Shown here: piece after piece, positions 23,164 to 31,286 of the stretch | Layout: each line of letters starts with the position of its first letter | Numbering within the stretch: the stretch's first letter is position 1 | DNA from: an uncultured Thermomicrobia bacterium | GTDB taxonomy: Bacteria; Chloroflexota; Chloroflexia; Thermomicrobiales; JALYUS01 | Direction: 5' to 3' | NCBI GenBank assembly: GCA_937968015.1 | Contig: CALBSO010000079.1 | Coordinates: 1 to 32,550, forward strand | Length of the DNA: 32,550 nucleotides | Made by a program: the position numbers and the translations under genes | Notes under the pieces: model-generated | The model's input: only the letters and a program-made list of their open reading frames with translations | Told to the model about the DNA's origin: nothing | Databases searched by the model: none

Positions 23164-23328
23164 TCACTTGTTGGCGCGCAGCATAACACACCCATCACGG
23201 AAGGGCAACGCATTCTGAATCGCGATGACTTCGTGCTGCTCCACGATGCGCGGCGTCTCTGGACGCCCCGATGGCATATCCGCGATCAACACGCGGGAAG
23301 CATCGCTGTGGAGCAAATACAAGTACAT
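23164..23328 (-). CDS. Uncertain small ORF, 54 aa
   Basis: ATG 23328 opens a frame (MYLYLLHSDASRVLIAD... ending MLRANK) that can be read upstream to 23730 without a stop. Codon use in the last 40 codons is fairly coding-like, but no ribosome binding site is visible. The 3' end also overlaps the operon promoter at 23180-23208. It may be a decayed or chance frame. A 15-base palindrome CGTACC-CGG-GGTACG (about 23336-23350) lies just before it. Nothing else convincing was found in 23329-23516. Confidence 0.2.
   Translation of the reverse strand: MYLYLLHSDASRVLIADMPSGRPETPRIVEQHEVIAIQNALPFRDGCVMLRANK
23180..23208 (-). promoter_or_regulatory. Promoter of the riboswitch-mtnA operon
   Basis: On the minus strand: TTGCCC (23208-23203), 17-base spacer, TATGCT (23185-23180). 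Start near 23173, about 25 bases before the riboswitch. Confidence 0.6.
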
Positions 23329-23516
23329 AGGGTATCGTACCCGGGGTACGCCGCGATGATCCATGACCTCACGACGCAAACGATGACGTTCGCAAATGTG
23401 TTGTTCGATTGGCGGCTTGCGAACGGTTGGACACGCAATCCGCGTTAGCGAACCCCTTTGGGCATCCTCATATGCAATGAGAACAAAGCTCGTTCGGTTG
23501 GTTGATTGAGCCGTTG

Positions 23517-23546
23517 TTGCACGCACAAAGCGGAGGATGGTATACT
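23517..23546 (+). promoter_or_regulatory. Promoter of the oligopeptide ABC ATPase genes
   Basis: TTGCAC (23517-23522), 18-base spacer, TATACT (23541-23546). The leader (about 23553-23723) is rich in short perfect stems: GCCGT-GAAG-ACGGC, GTCAC-ACCGC-GTGAC, CAGCC/GGCTG, and CCCC/GGGG overlapping the ribosome binding site GGGGAGG. No riboswitch class that I know was recognised. Confidence 0.55.
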
Positions 23547-23723
23547 GCCGCATCGCCGTGAAGACGGCGCCCCAAACATGTGCCGACGTGAGAATGCAGG
23601 TGGGGTCACACCGCGTGACGAATGCCGTACGCGGGATGTCGGTGCATATGCGGGGAGAAACGGTCGTAGGGTCAGCCGCCGTTGGGCTGCCCATCGCCCC
23701 ATGGTAAGGGGAGGTAAATCGGT

Positions 23724-24764
23724 ATGGCAATCGCGAAGGCGCCAGCCAAAACCCAAAAAGGGTCGTGGGACGGGCAAGGTCCGCTCCTCGATGTGTCCAA
23801 TCTCAAGACGCAGTTCTTCACGCAAGACGGCGTCGTCAAGGCCGTGGATGGCGTCTCGTTTCACGTCGATCCCGGTGAGACGCTCGGCATCGTCGGTGAG
23901 TCCGGCTGCGGCAAGTCCATCACGGCGCTCTCGCTGATGCGCCTGATCCCGACGCCGCCCGGCAAGATTGTGGACGGCTCGATCATCTTCCAGGGGGACA
24001 ACATCCTCGAAATGAGTGATGAGGAAGTCCGCAATGTCCGGGGCAACCGGATCGCGATGATCTTCCAGGACCCGATGACCTCGCTCAATCCTGTGCTCAC
24101 CGTGAACCGCCAGATCAGTGAGGCGATCATGCTTCATCTCGGCATGTCGAAGGCGGAGGCGCGCGAGCGGTCCGTCGAACTGCTCAAGATGGTCGGCATT
24201 CCGAACGCCGAGGAGCGGATCAATCAGTATCCGCACCAGTTCTCCGGCGGTATGCGCCAGCGCGTCATGATCGCGATGGCGCTCTCCTGCAACCCGGATT
24301 TGATCATCGCCGATGAGCCGACGACGGCGCTCGACGTGACGATCCAGGCGCAGATTCTCGAACTCCTGAAGAAGATTCAGCAGGATCGCGGCACCGGCCT
24401 GATTATGATCACGCACGATCTCGGCGTCGTCGCGGGGATGACCGACCGCGTCAATGTCATGTACGCGGGCCACATCGTGGAGACGGCGTCCACCGACGAA
24501 CTGTTCGCCAACCCGCGCCACCCATACACCCTCGGTTTGCTGAACTCAATCCCGCGCCTCGACGAGCAGGAGAAGGGGCGGTTGAAGCCGATTCGTGGCC
24601 TGCCGCCGGACCTCATTGACCTGCCGAATATGTGCCCCTTCGCGCCGCGCTGTGACTACGCGGAGGAACAGTGTTTCCAGCAGAACCCGCTCCTGCGCGA
24701 GGTGATGCCCGAACATGAGATCGCATGTTGGTTCAACATCGTCAATGGGGAGAAGGTGTCATAA
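23724..24764 (+). CDS. Oligopeptide/dipeptide ABC transporter ATP-binding protein (OppD/DppD type)
   Basis: The protein is 346 residues. Walker A is GESGCGKSIT, the signature is FSGGMRQRVMIAMAL, Walker B is LIIADEPTTALD, and the switch His is in ITHDLGVVAG. The C-terminal oligopeptide-transporter extension carries the Cys cluster CPFAPRCDYAEEQC. It powers uptake together with the next gene. A lead-in of about 25 residues precedes the usual LLDVSNLKTQF start. GGGGAGG binding site; its stop overlaps the next ATG (TAATG). No permease or peptide-binding gene is in the window. Confidence 0.95.
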   Translation: MAIAKAPAKTQKGSWDGQGPLLDVSNLKTQFFTQDGVVKAVDGVSFHVDPGETLGIVGESGCGKSITALSLMRLIPTPPGKIVDGSIIFQGDNILEMSDEEVRNVRGNRIAMIFQDPMTSLNPVLTVNRQISEAIMLHLGMSKAEARERSVELLKMVGIPNAEERINQYPHQFSGGMRQRVMIAMALSCNPDLIIADEPTTALDVTIQAQILELLKKIQQDRGTGLIMITHDLGVVAGMTDRVNVMYAGHIVETASTDELFANPRHPYTLGLLNSIPRLDEQEKGRLKPIRGLPPDLIDLPNMCPFAPRCDYAEEQCFQQNPLLREVMPEHEIACWFNIVNGEKVS

Positions 24765-25849
24765 TGGCGGATCAGATGGCCTCGACCGAGGCAACGTCGG
24801 CGATGAACGGCGCGAATGGGGTCGGTGAAACGCTGCTGGAGGTCAACGACCTTGTGATGCATTTCCCGCTCACACGGGGCATCATCTTGCAGCGCAAGGT
24901 CGGCGCGGTGCAGGCGGTGGACGGCGTCTCGTTCGTCGTCAAGAAGGGCGAGACGCTCGGCCTCGTCGGTGAGTCCGGCTGCGGCAAGAGCACGACGGGC
25001 CGCGCGATCCTGCAACTCTACAAACCGACCGCCGGCGAAGTGATCTTCCAGGGCAGGGACCTGACGAAACTCGACGCGGGCGACATGCGCAAGATGCGCC
25101 GCCACCTGCAGATGATCTTCCAGGACCCGTACGCCTCGCTCAACCCGCGCATGACGGTCGGCTCGATCATCTCGGAGCCGATGCAGATCCACAATCTCGT
25201 GGACCGCGGCCATCGCAACCAGCGCGTCCAGGAACTGCTGGAGACGGTCGGCCTCAATCCGTATTTCGCGAACCGCTACCCGCACGAGTTCTCCGGTGGC
25301 CAGCGGCAGCGCATCGGCGTCGCCCGCGCCCTCGCCGCGAACCCGGCCTTTATCGTCGCGGACGAGCCGGTCTCCGCGCTCGACGTTTCGATCCAGGCAC
25401 AGATCGTCAACCTGCTGGAAGACTTGCAGGAGCAGTTCAACCTGACGTACCTCTTTATCGCGCATGATCTCTCGGTCGTGAAGCATATCTCCGACCGCGT
25501 CGCCGTGATGTATCTCGGCAAGATCGTCGAACTCGCCTCGCGCGATACGATCTACGAGGAGCCGCTGCATCCCTACACCAAGGCGCTCCTCTCCGCCGTG
25601 CCGATCCCGGACCCGGTGATCGAGAAGAAGCGGGAGCGGATCATCCTGACGGGCGACGTGCCCAGCCCGATCAACCCACCGAGCGGCTGCCACTTCCACA
25701 CGCGCTGCCAGTACGCCATCAAGGGTGTCTGCGATGTCGAGGAACCGGTGTTCGAGGACAAGGGCAGCAACCACTTTGTCGCCTGCCATCTCTACACCGC
25801 CGAAAGCCCGAATGCCGAGATCAAGCCGACCGCGTCGGTGGGGGACTGA
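24764..25849 (+). CDS. Oligopeptide/dipeptide ABC transporter ATP-binding protein (OppF/DppF type)
   Basis: The protein is 361 residues from ATG 24764 inside the preceding stop. Walker A is GESGCGKSTT, the signature is FSGGQRQRIGVARAL, Walker B is FIVADEPVSALD, and the switch His is in IAHDLSVVKHI. The C-terminus has the family block INPPSGCHFHTRCQYAIKGV. It pairs with the OppD-type protein as the ATPase heterodimer. A dispersed hairpin repeat and an intrinsic terminator follow. Confidence 0.95.
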   Translation: MADQMASTEATSAMNGANGVGETLLEVNDLVMHFPLTRGIILQRKVGAVQAVDGVSFVVKKGETLGLVGESGCGKSTTGRAILQLYKPTAGEVIFQGRDLTKLDAGDMRKMRRHLQMIFQDPYASLNPRMTVGSIISEPMQIHNLVDRGHRNQRVQELLETVGLNPYFANRYPHEFSGGQRQRIGVARALAANPAFIVADEPVSALDVSIQAQIVNLLEDLQEQFNLTYLFIAHDLSVVKHISDRVAVMYLGKIVELASRDTIYEEPLHPYTKALLSAVPIPDPVIEKKRERIILTGDVPSPINPPSGCHFHTRCQYAIKGVCDVEEPVFEDKGSNHFVACHLYTAESPNAEIKPTASVGD

Positions 25850-25850
25850 A

Positions 25851-25900
25851 CCTCACCCCCTGCCCCCTCTCCATTGCTTATCAGCAATGGAGAGGGGGAG
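25851..25900 (+). repeat. CCTCACCCCC-type hairpin repeat, copy B (after the OppF-type gene)
   Basis: It begins one base after the stop: CCTCACCCCCTGCCCCCTCT, CATTGC, a 6-base loop and the return arm. The stem is 15 perfect base pairs (25863-25877 with 25884-25898). It is the same family as the repeat after metK, in the same orientation relative to the gene. Confidence 0.7.
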
Positions 25901-25922
25901 AAATGCGGGAGCAAAATAACAC

Positions 25923-25957
25923 GTCGCCTTGCCGTGCTGGTAGGGCGACTTTTGTTT
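25923..25957 (+). terminator. Intrinsic terminator of the oligopeptide ATPase operon
   Basis: GTCGCCTTGCC (25923-25933) pairs with GGTAGGGCGAC (25939-25949) over 11 positions with two G-U, loop GTGCT, then TTTTGTTT. Confidence 0.85.
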
Positions 25958-25971
25958 CGGCTGTTTCGGGA

Positions 25972-25995
25972 ATCCACATGGGTGGATGGTACAAT
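25972..25995 (+). promoter_or_regulatory. Operator-like inverted repeat and -10 before the M50 protease gene
   Basis: ATCCAC-ATGG-GTGGAT (25972-25987) is a perfect inverted repeat directly before TACAAT (25990-25995). No good -35 is seen, and the repeat would fill the spacer, which suits activator or repressor binding. Confidence 0.35.
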
Positions 25996-26064
25996 GAACA
26001 GGAAGCGCGCCCGGCCAGGGATGCGTCTCGATTACCCACTCCGCGATAGCCGGGAGACGCCGCT

Positions 26065-26733
26065 GTGTTTGGTCGCACCGATGTCAATCCGCAAGTGTTT
26101 GTCTCGATTCTTCTTGCGTTCGTCATCAGCATCACGATCCATGAGTTCGCGCACGCGTACACCGCGACGCTCCTCGGTGATCCGACGCCACGCGAGCAGG
26201 GCCGCGTGACGCTGAATCCGATCGCTCACCTCGACCCGATTGGCTTCCTCTTCCTGGTCTTCATCGCGCTCTTCGGCGTCGGCCTCGGCTGGGGCAAGCC
26301 GGTGCAGTTCAATCCCTACCGGATGCGCTGGGGTAAACACGGCGTGGCGCTCGTCGCGGCGGCGGGGCCGATCTCGAATGTCATCCTCGCACTGGTCCTC
26401 GCAGTGCCGCAACGGGTCTTCACGACCGGTTTCCATAACCTCCCGGCAAACGCGCAGACCTTTGTCACGACGCTCATCACCCTCAATCTCGCGCTCGCGG
26501 CGTTCAACCTCATCCCACTCCCGCCGCTCGATGGGCTGAAAATCCTCACGGGCATCTTGCCGGATTTCTGGTATCCGATCCTCGCGCCGCTCGACCGCTA
26601 CGGCTTCCTGATCCTCTTCCTCGTCATCTTCTTCCAGCCGCTTCGGCCGGTGTTGTTCAATATCAGCGCGCCCGTCTACGAAACCCTGACACGTCTGATC
26701 CAGGGAGCGTCCGGTGTCTTCGGCAACTTCTGA
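26065..26733 (+). CDS. Site-2 protease family (M50) membrane metalloprotease
   Basis: The protein is 222 residues from GTG 26065 with GGGAG nine bases upstream. Zinc motif HEFAH lies at residues 26-30 inside the first hydrophobic segment, and the second-ligand block FNLIPLPPLDGLKIL near residue 150. About five to six membrane segments are present. It belongs to the compact M50B/rhomboid-unrelated group without PDZ domain, whose substrates are usually unknown. The next gene starts within its last 20 bases, so they are coupled. Confidence 0.92.
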   Translation: MFGRTDVNPQVFVSILLAFVISITIHEFAHAYTATLLGDPTPREQGRVTLNPIAHLDPIGFLFLVFIALFGVGLGWGKPVQFNPYRMRWGKHGVALVAAAGPISNVILALVLAVPQRVFTTGFHNLPANAQTFVTTLITLNLALAAFNLIPLPPLDGLKILTGILPDFWYPILAPLDRYGFLILFLVIFFQPLRPVLFNISAPVYETLTRLIQGASGVFGNF

Positions 26734-27250
26734 CGGGGGGGTAGGTCCCGTCCGCTACCGTACCGCCCAGGGGTTGCGAACGCTCCTTTCGCCGCTCGCG
26801 CCGCTCGACACCGGGGGGCGTGACACGGCGCTCTCCATCCTGCCGACCCCGGCGGCAGCCGCGTTCCGTGCGCTCCCAAAGGCCGATCAACGCCATGCGC
26901 TGCGGGTGTATCAGATGCTTATTGGGAACGGGGAAACCGATGCCGACCTGCTTGCGGCGGCCCTGCTCCATGACATTGGCAAGCATCCAGGCGTCGGCGT
27001 CACCCAGCGGACGGCGCGCGTGCTCCTCGCCCGCTGGCCGCATGCACTCAGATGGACGGCAGCGGATGGACGGCTGCTCCCGCGCTGGCGCAGCGGTATG
27101 GCCCGGCTCCTCAATCACGCCGCACTCGGCGCGGACCTCGCCGCGTCGTGGGGCTGTGCGCCCGCGACGGTCGCGATCATCCGCGCCTCACATGATCCCG
27201 ACGCACCGGGTATCGTCCGCCGTCTGCAAGCGGCGGACGACGCGAGTTGA
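26714..27250 (+). CDS. HD-domain protein
   Basis: The protein is 178 residues from GTG 26714 with GGGAG upstream. The metal-binding motif LLHDIGKHPGV, a helical surround, and a later HAALGADLAASWGC and ASHDPDAP supply the HD phosphohydrolase ligands. The likely substrate is a nucleotide or other phosphate ester, not determinable here. It overlaps the M50 gene by 20 bases in another frame. Confidence 0.85.
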   Translation: MSSATSDGGVGPVRYRTAQGLRTLLSPLAPLDTGGRDTALSILPTPAAAAFRALPKADQRHALRVYQMLIGNGETDADLLAAALLHDIGKHPGVGVTQRTARVLLARWPHALRWTAADGRLLPRWRSGMARLLNHAALGADLAASWGCAPATVAIIRASHDPDAPGIVRRLQAADDAS

Positions 27251-27300
27251 AAGTCACACCTGGAAAGGTTTGCTGATCGGTCTGGTCTCGGAACCGGTTG

Positions 27301-27702
27301 CTACATCCCTGGCCAGTCGCGCTCCTCGCCCTCGGGCTGGTCTTCGGTGAAGACGAGATATCGCGTCGCACCCAGTTCGACATCCTCGACATCGAGCCAG
27401 TTCATCGCGGCATCTTCCGCCGCCTCGACGAGATTGACGTCCGGGTCCGCAGCGACCCATTCCGCCGTGAATGCACAGAGAGTCCGCGCCCACGGCGCGA
27501 TGAAGACGATCCCCTCCTCCTCCATTGGGTCGCCCATATTGAAGACATTGACGAGATACCGCGTTGCGTTGCCCGCCTTCTCACGCGCATGGACTGAGAG
27601 AAAGAAGATGCCATCCTCGTTCTCATAGGTCGAGCGCGACACGGACGGATCGCCCGGCGCTTCCGTAAAGACGAACGCCGGCCGCCCTGTTTCCTCTTGC
27701 AT
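27301..27702 (-). CDS. Acidic hypothetical protein
   Basis: The protein is 133 residues from ATG 27702, with AGGGAGGG seven bases before it. It starts MQEETGRPAFVFTEAPGDP and is strongly acidic, especially near the end (AAEDAAMNWLDVEDVELGAT). No signal peptide or membrane helix. I do not recognise the family. It is convergent with the HD gene, whose stop is 50 bases away, and 50 bases after the membrane-protein gene on its own strand. Confidence 0.65.
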   Translation of the reverse strand: MQEETGRPAFVFTEAPGDPSVSRSTYENEDGIFFLSVHAREKAGNATRYLVNVFNMGDPMEEEGIVFIAPWARTLCAFTAEWVAADPDVNLVEAAEDAAMNWLDVEDVELGATRYLVFTEDQPEGEERDWPGM

Positions 27703-27752
27703 ACCCAAACCCTCCCTAATGACTCAGGCTTCGCGGTTCAATCGTTCCATAC

Positions 27753-28412
27753 CTACCGCATCGGTACGCGCTCGAAATCCGGCTGCTCGAAATGGGGCGA
27801 CGGGGGCACAAAGACGGGCAACCGGAAGGGACGCGGTGGGAAGGCGAACAGGAGCCAGCCCGTACCCATCAACGCGAGACTGCCCCACGCGACCACCGGC
27901 GAGAGCGCGATGGCCCGGCTGTAAATCGTCGCGTAAACGACGGGCGAGCGGGGTGCGATCGCGCTCCAATGCGACACAAACAGCGGTACGACAAGCATCG
28001 GATAGACGAGCCACGTCAGCAGCAGTGTACCGAGAAAGCGGGGCATCGCGAAGGCAACGGTGTTCGCACGATGCGCGAGGAGGCCGAGGAGCGCGGGCAG
28101 GCCACAGAGCCAGATATTCGCCCAGAAGATGAAGAACCGTCGGAGCGGCCATGCCCCGAAATCCCAATCCGTCTCCGTATGTATATCCGGTGTGGACCAG
28201 ACGACGAGCGGGAAGCCGATTACTGTTCGCTCAGGCAGCGGCCGCACAAACGGGTCACCCCCGATCACGCCGGGATCGTGCGCAGGTTCGGCTCGTGGCA
28301 CACCGCAGCCGAGCATGGCGATTGTCAGGCCGACAAGGAACGATGCGCGCAACGCGCTCTCCTGTGCCCAACGATAGATAGCGCTAAGCCCTCGGACGAC
28401 CCGGCAACTCAT
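27753..28412 (-). CDS. Membrane protein, unknown function
   Basis: The protein is 219 residues from ATG 28412, with GGGGAGCGG immediately before. A first hydrophobic segment ending LTIAMLGCGVPR could be a signal or anchor. Three more segments lie at about 90-115 (FFIFWANIWLCGLPALLGLL), 125-148 and 165-190. A proline-rich C-terminal tail follows. No family recognised. Its own promoter is proposed at 28455-28483. Confidence 0.7.
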   Translation of the reverse strand: MSCRVVRGLSAIYRWAQESALRASFLVGLTIAMLGCGVPRAEPAHDPGVIGGDPFVRPLPERTVIGFPLVVWSTPDIHTETDWDFGAWPLRRFFIFWANIWLCGLPALLGLLAHRANTVAFAMPRFLGTLLLTWLVYPMLVVPLFVSHWSAIAPRSPVVYATIYSRAIALSPVVAWGSLALMGTGWLLFAFPPRPFRLPVFVPPSPHFEQPDFERVPMR

Positions 28413-28454
28413 CCGCTCCCCTTCATCCCGAAGGTATGACGATCATGCCCCGGC

Positions 28455-28483
28455 AGTGTACCGGACGGCCCGATGATGCACAA
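28455..28483 (-). promoter_or_regulatory. Candidate promoter of the membrane-protein gene
   Basis: On the minus strand: TTGTGC (28483-28478), 17-base spacer, TACACT (28460-28455). Confidence 0.45.
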
Positions 28484-28524
28484 ACCTTGCCGGGATCGCA
28501 ATGGGAGAGCAGGCGGTACGCAGG

Positions 28525-29289
28525 CTACTGTTTCGTGCCTCTCAAAAAGGCGACCCACAGGCGGAACGCACGCGTGGGCGGCCCGACGAGCGAGAAGGCT
28601 TCACACGCCTCGGCGGAGGCATTGTCCATCAACCGCTCGAGCCTTGCGATGGCGTCTGGCGGTGTTTGCTGGCGTGCCGTCCAGACCGCGAACTCCTGCG
28701 GCATGTCCCACCGGGCGATCACGTCGAACGGCGTCCCGATCTCCTTCCCTGCCGCTTCCCATTCCGAAAGCATCCAGTCCCGGCCATGCGACGGGTCACG
28801 CAGCACTTCGAACGTATTGATGAAGTCCGCCAGTGCCGGGTCCTCCGGCGAGATAATGTCTACGATGAGCAATTGCCCGCCCGGCTTGAGGACGCGCGCC
28901 ATCTCCATGAGCGACGGAGCAAGCGACGGAAAATGATGCGCGACAAGGCGACAGGTCACGATATCGAAGGCATTGTCCGGGTACGGGAGGGACGCGGCGT
29001 TCTCTTCTTCCCAACGGACATTCGTGATGCCGCGCGCCTCCGCCAGCCTCGCTGCTTCCCCCAGCATCGCCCGGCTGAGATCAATACCGACCACTTCACG
29101 CACATATGGGGCGAAGGCAAAGGCGGTGTGTCCCGCCGCGCACCCCACATCGAGCACCATCATCACTGCGGTCGGTGTGGCCGTCTCCACCATCAGATGG
29201 AGGTCGTGCCCCTGCGCGAAAATCGGCGACGTGCCATACGCCGCCGCCGCTCGATCAAACTGCCGCCGAATTGCCTCATCCCGCTCCAC
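28525..29289 (-). CDS. Class I SAM-dependent methyltransferase
   Basis: The protein is 254 residues from GTG 29289 with GGAGG six bases upstream. Motif I is VLDVGCAAGHTA (about residues 44-55), followed by VVGIDLSRAML, then AFDIVTCRLVAHHF and RVLKPGGQLLIVD. This is the UbiE/Methyltransf_11 pattern. The substrate is unknown. It follows the cysteine desulfurase by 25 bases and is probably cotranscribed. Confidence 0.92.
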   Translation of the reverse strand: MERDEAIRRQFDRAAAAYGTSPIFAQGHDLHLMVETATPTAVMMVLDVGCAAGHTAFAFAPYVREVVGIDLSRAMLGEAARLAEARGITNVRWEEENAASLPYPDNAFDIVTCRLVAHHFPSLAPSLMEMARVLKPGGQLLIVDIISPEDPALADFINTFEVLRDPSHGRDWMLSEWEAAGKEIGTPFDVIARWDMPQEFAVWTARQQTPPDAIARLERLMDNASAEACEAFSLVGPPTRAFRLWVAFLRGTKQ

Positions 29290-29314
29290 CCATCACCTCC
29301 AATCGGTGAGACTG

Positions 29315-30496
29315 TTAGACCGCCAGCGGCGCGAGGGAGCGGAGGCGGGCAACGAGGCGCGGGAGGAGATCGGCGACGCTCTCTATTTCGTCGGCAGTGT
29401 TTTCCGTACCGAGCGAGAAACGGAGCGTGCCGAGCGCGTAGGGTTCCGGCACGCCCATCGCCGTCAGCACATGGCTTGGTTCGATACTCCCACTCGCGCA
29501 GGCGGACCCCGCCGATGCCGCGATCCCTTCCGCGTCGAGCAGAATAAGGAGCGATTCCGCCTCCACGCCGGCGAAGCCAAGGTTCGCGTTATTGGCGAGC
29601 CGCAGCGACGGATGGCCGTTCAGGCAGACATCGGGAATTTCCGCAAGCACACGCTCGATCAGCCGGTCGCGCAGTGCGGTGCAGTGCGCGACGGCTCGCG
29701 GTCGTTCCGCTTCGGCATGGGCGAGTGCGACGGCCATGCCGACCGCGTATGCGACGTTCTCCGTCCCCGCACGGCGGTTCATCTCCTGGCCGCCACCGGT
29801 GATTTGCGGTGTCCATCGCGTACCCCGGCGCGTATAAAGCAGGCCAATCCCTTTCGGCCCATTGAACTTATGCGCCGAGAGCGAGAGCATATCCACGCCG
29901 AGTTCATCCACATCGAGCGAGCCTGCGCCCGCCGCTTGCACGGCGTCGGTGTGGAAGGGGATCTGGCGCTCACGAGCGATGGCGGCGAGTTCGGCGATTG
30001 GGTTGATAGTCCCGACTTCGTTGTTCGCGTACATGATTGAGACGAGACACGTTTCCGGCCTGATCGCGGCGGCGAGATCGTTCGGTGAAGCCATGCCGTA
30101 CTCGTCAACCGGCAAGTATGTGACATCAACGCCGTCCCGTTCCAACGCCGCCGCCGTATGCAGGATGGCGTGATGTTCGATGGCGGTGGTAATCAGGTGC
30201 GGGCGCGGCACCACCCGGCGCGCCTCCGAGACGGCGCCGCGCAGCGCAAGGTTATCGCTTTCTGAGCCGCCTGACGTGATAATGATTTCGCGCGGGTGGC
30301 AATGGAGCACTTCGGCGAGGGCCGCCCGCGCCCGGTCGAGCGCCGCCCGCGCCTGCCGTCCCGCCGCGTACAGACTGGAGGGATTGCCCCACGTCTCCCG
30401 CCAGTACGGCAGCATCGCCTCAATGACTGCCGGCTCGGTCGGCGTCGTCGCGGCGTGATCGAGGTAGATCGTCGTTCCGGGCGGCGTTTCAGACAT
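29315..30496 (-). CDS. Cysteine desulfurase (NifS/IscS family)
   Basis: The protein is 393 residues from ATG 30496; an in-frame ATG at 30526 gives ten more and also lacks a strong binding site. It opens with the PLP-enzyme block IYLDHAATTPTEPAV. TTAIEHHAIL, SLSAHKFNGPKGIGLLY (PLP Lys) and ASAGSACASGSIEPSHVL (catalytic Cys loop of group I) follow. It removes sulfur from cysteine as a persulfide for Fe-S clusters or tRNA thiolation. No iscU, mnmA or thiI gene is adjacent in the window. Confidence 0.95.
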   Translation of the reverse strand: MSETPPGTTIYLDHAATTPTEPAVIEAMLPYWRETWGNPSSLYAAGRQARAALDRARAALAEVLHCHPREIIITSGGSESDNLALRGAVSEARRVVPRPHLITTAIEHHAILHTAAALERDGVDVTYLPVDEYGMASPNDLAAAIRPETCLVSIMYANNEVGTINPIAELAAIARERQIPFHTDAVQAAGAGSLDVDELGVDMLSLSAHKFNGPKGIGLLYTRRGTRWTPQITGGGQEMNRRAGTENVAYAVGMAVALAHAEAERPRAVAHCTALRDRLIERVLAEIPDVCLNGHPSLRLANNANLGFAGVEAESLLILLDAEGIAASAGSACASGSIEPSHVLTAMGVPEPYALGTLRFSLGTENTADEIESVADLLPRLVARLRSLAPLAV

Positions 30497-30581
30497 CCCA
30501 TCAGATTGCCAAGCCAACACATTCACGCTTTCTCTACGCTCTCGGCACTACCGGCGCGATCATCACTACCGCACGCTCACC

Positions 30582-30610
30582 ATTGTACGGTGCCCACACG
30601 CGGCCGACAA
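30582..30610 (-). promoter_or_regulatory. Promoter of the cysteine desulfurase gene
   Basis: On the minus strand: TTGTCG (30610-30605), 17-base spacer, TACAAT (30587-30582). Confidence 0.55.
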
Positions 30611-30666
30611 CGCAATAAGGGTCCCTTCACTCTTGGGCGTGCCAGGGTGATCGGAACGGACGCTAC

Positions 30667-30687
30667 ATACGTACGGAATATACGTAT
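30667..30687 (+). promoter_or_regulatory. Paired ATACGTA boxes, possible operator
   Basis: ATACGTA occurs at 30667-30673 and 30680-30686, 13 bases apart. Each contains the palindrome TACGTA, and the second is the full ATACGTAT. They lie in the gap between the divergent desulfurase and receiver-like genes. Confidence 0.3.
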
Positions 30688-30764
30688 AGGTGGCATGAAT
30701 GTTGCGACGAGAGATGCGCGCCTTTTGCGCGGTATGGATCGTCTTTGGAATTGGGAGGCTCGTC

Positions 30765-31166
30765 GTGGTACAGATCTTAACCGTCACGAATGGCACAACG
30801 CTTCTCCGACCGGGGATCGCCGCGTTACATGCCGCCGGGTACCGCGTGACGATGTACAACGTGGCGACGATTCGCGACCTCCGCTACGCCGCCCCCGACC
30901 TGCTAATTGTCGCCGCTGATACGGCGAAGTCGGTGCATGCGCTGCTCGCCACGATCCGCGCGGACGCCAAAATGCACGGGTTGCCGGTTATCGTCGTCGG
31001 CGATTCGTGGGATGTCTTCGCGCCACTCCCCGTCGCGCTCCTCACCGATACCATCGTCCTGCAGACACCATTCGAGGAGGAGACGTTCCGCGACGCGACG
31101 CGCATGTTTGTGCCGACGCTCGTGCGCGCCCGCCGCCCCGCGCAGCAGGGCCACGCCGTCGCATAG
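30765..31166 (+). CDS. Degenerate receiver-like (CheY-fold) protein
   Basis: The protein is 133 residues from GTG 30765, with GGGAGG six bases before it; the frame is open upstream to an ATG at 30699. The strand order ILTVTNGTTLLR, PDLLIVAADTAK, LPVIVVGD and DTIVLQTPFEEETF follows a receiver domain. The acidic pair after strand 1 is missing, however, and the phospho-acceptor position (D five after PD) is Ala. The conserved Lys is also not in place. It is therefore likely a phosphorylation-independent pseudo-receiver. Family assignment is by fold pattern only. Confidence 0.6.
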   Translation: MVQILTVTNGTTLLRPGIAALHAAGYRVTMYNVATIRDLRYAAPDLLIVAADTAKSVHALLATIRADAKMHGLPVIVVGDSWDVFAPLPVALLTDTIVLQTPFEEETFRDATRMFVPTLVRARRPAQQGHAVA

Positions 31167-31286
31167 GCGCTCCTGACACCGCACGCGCGGCGAATGCTCA
31201 TCCCCACGCATCGGGTATACTGCGGGCGATGTCGTGCTCCTCCGATCCAGAGGGCAGGTGACTACCGCATCCGTGGAGACGCGCGC

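Noticed and set aside
19604..23218. Long plus-strand frames opposite metK, the PfkB gene and mtnA
   Set aside because: They lie antisense to three recognised enzymes, and one also runs through the riboswitch.
22133..23218. Possible coding over the SAM riboswitch
   Set aside because: The conserved aptamer sequence explains the region; the frames crossing it are by-products of high GC.
23445..25789. Long antisense frames opposite both oligopeptide ATPase genes
   Set aside because: They are shadows of genes with complete Walker A, signature and Walker B motifs; no binding site and an artefactual repetitive composition.
26740..26760. Poly-G run after the M50 stop as a frameshift joining M50 and HD genes
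   Set aside because: The HD gene has its own GTG with GGGAG before the M50 stop, so a fusion need not be invoked.
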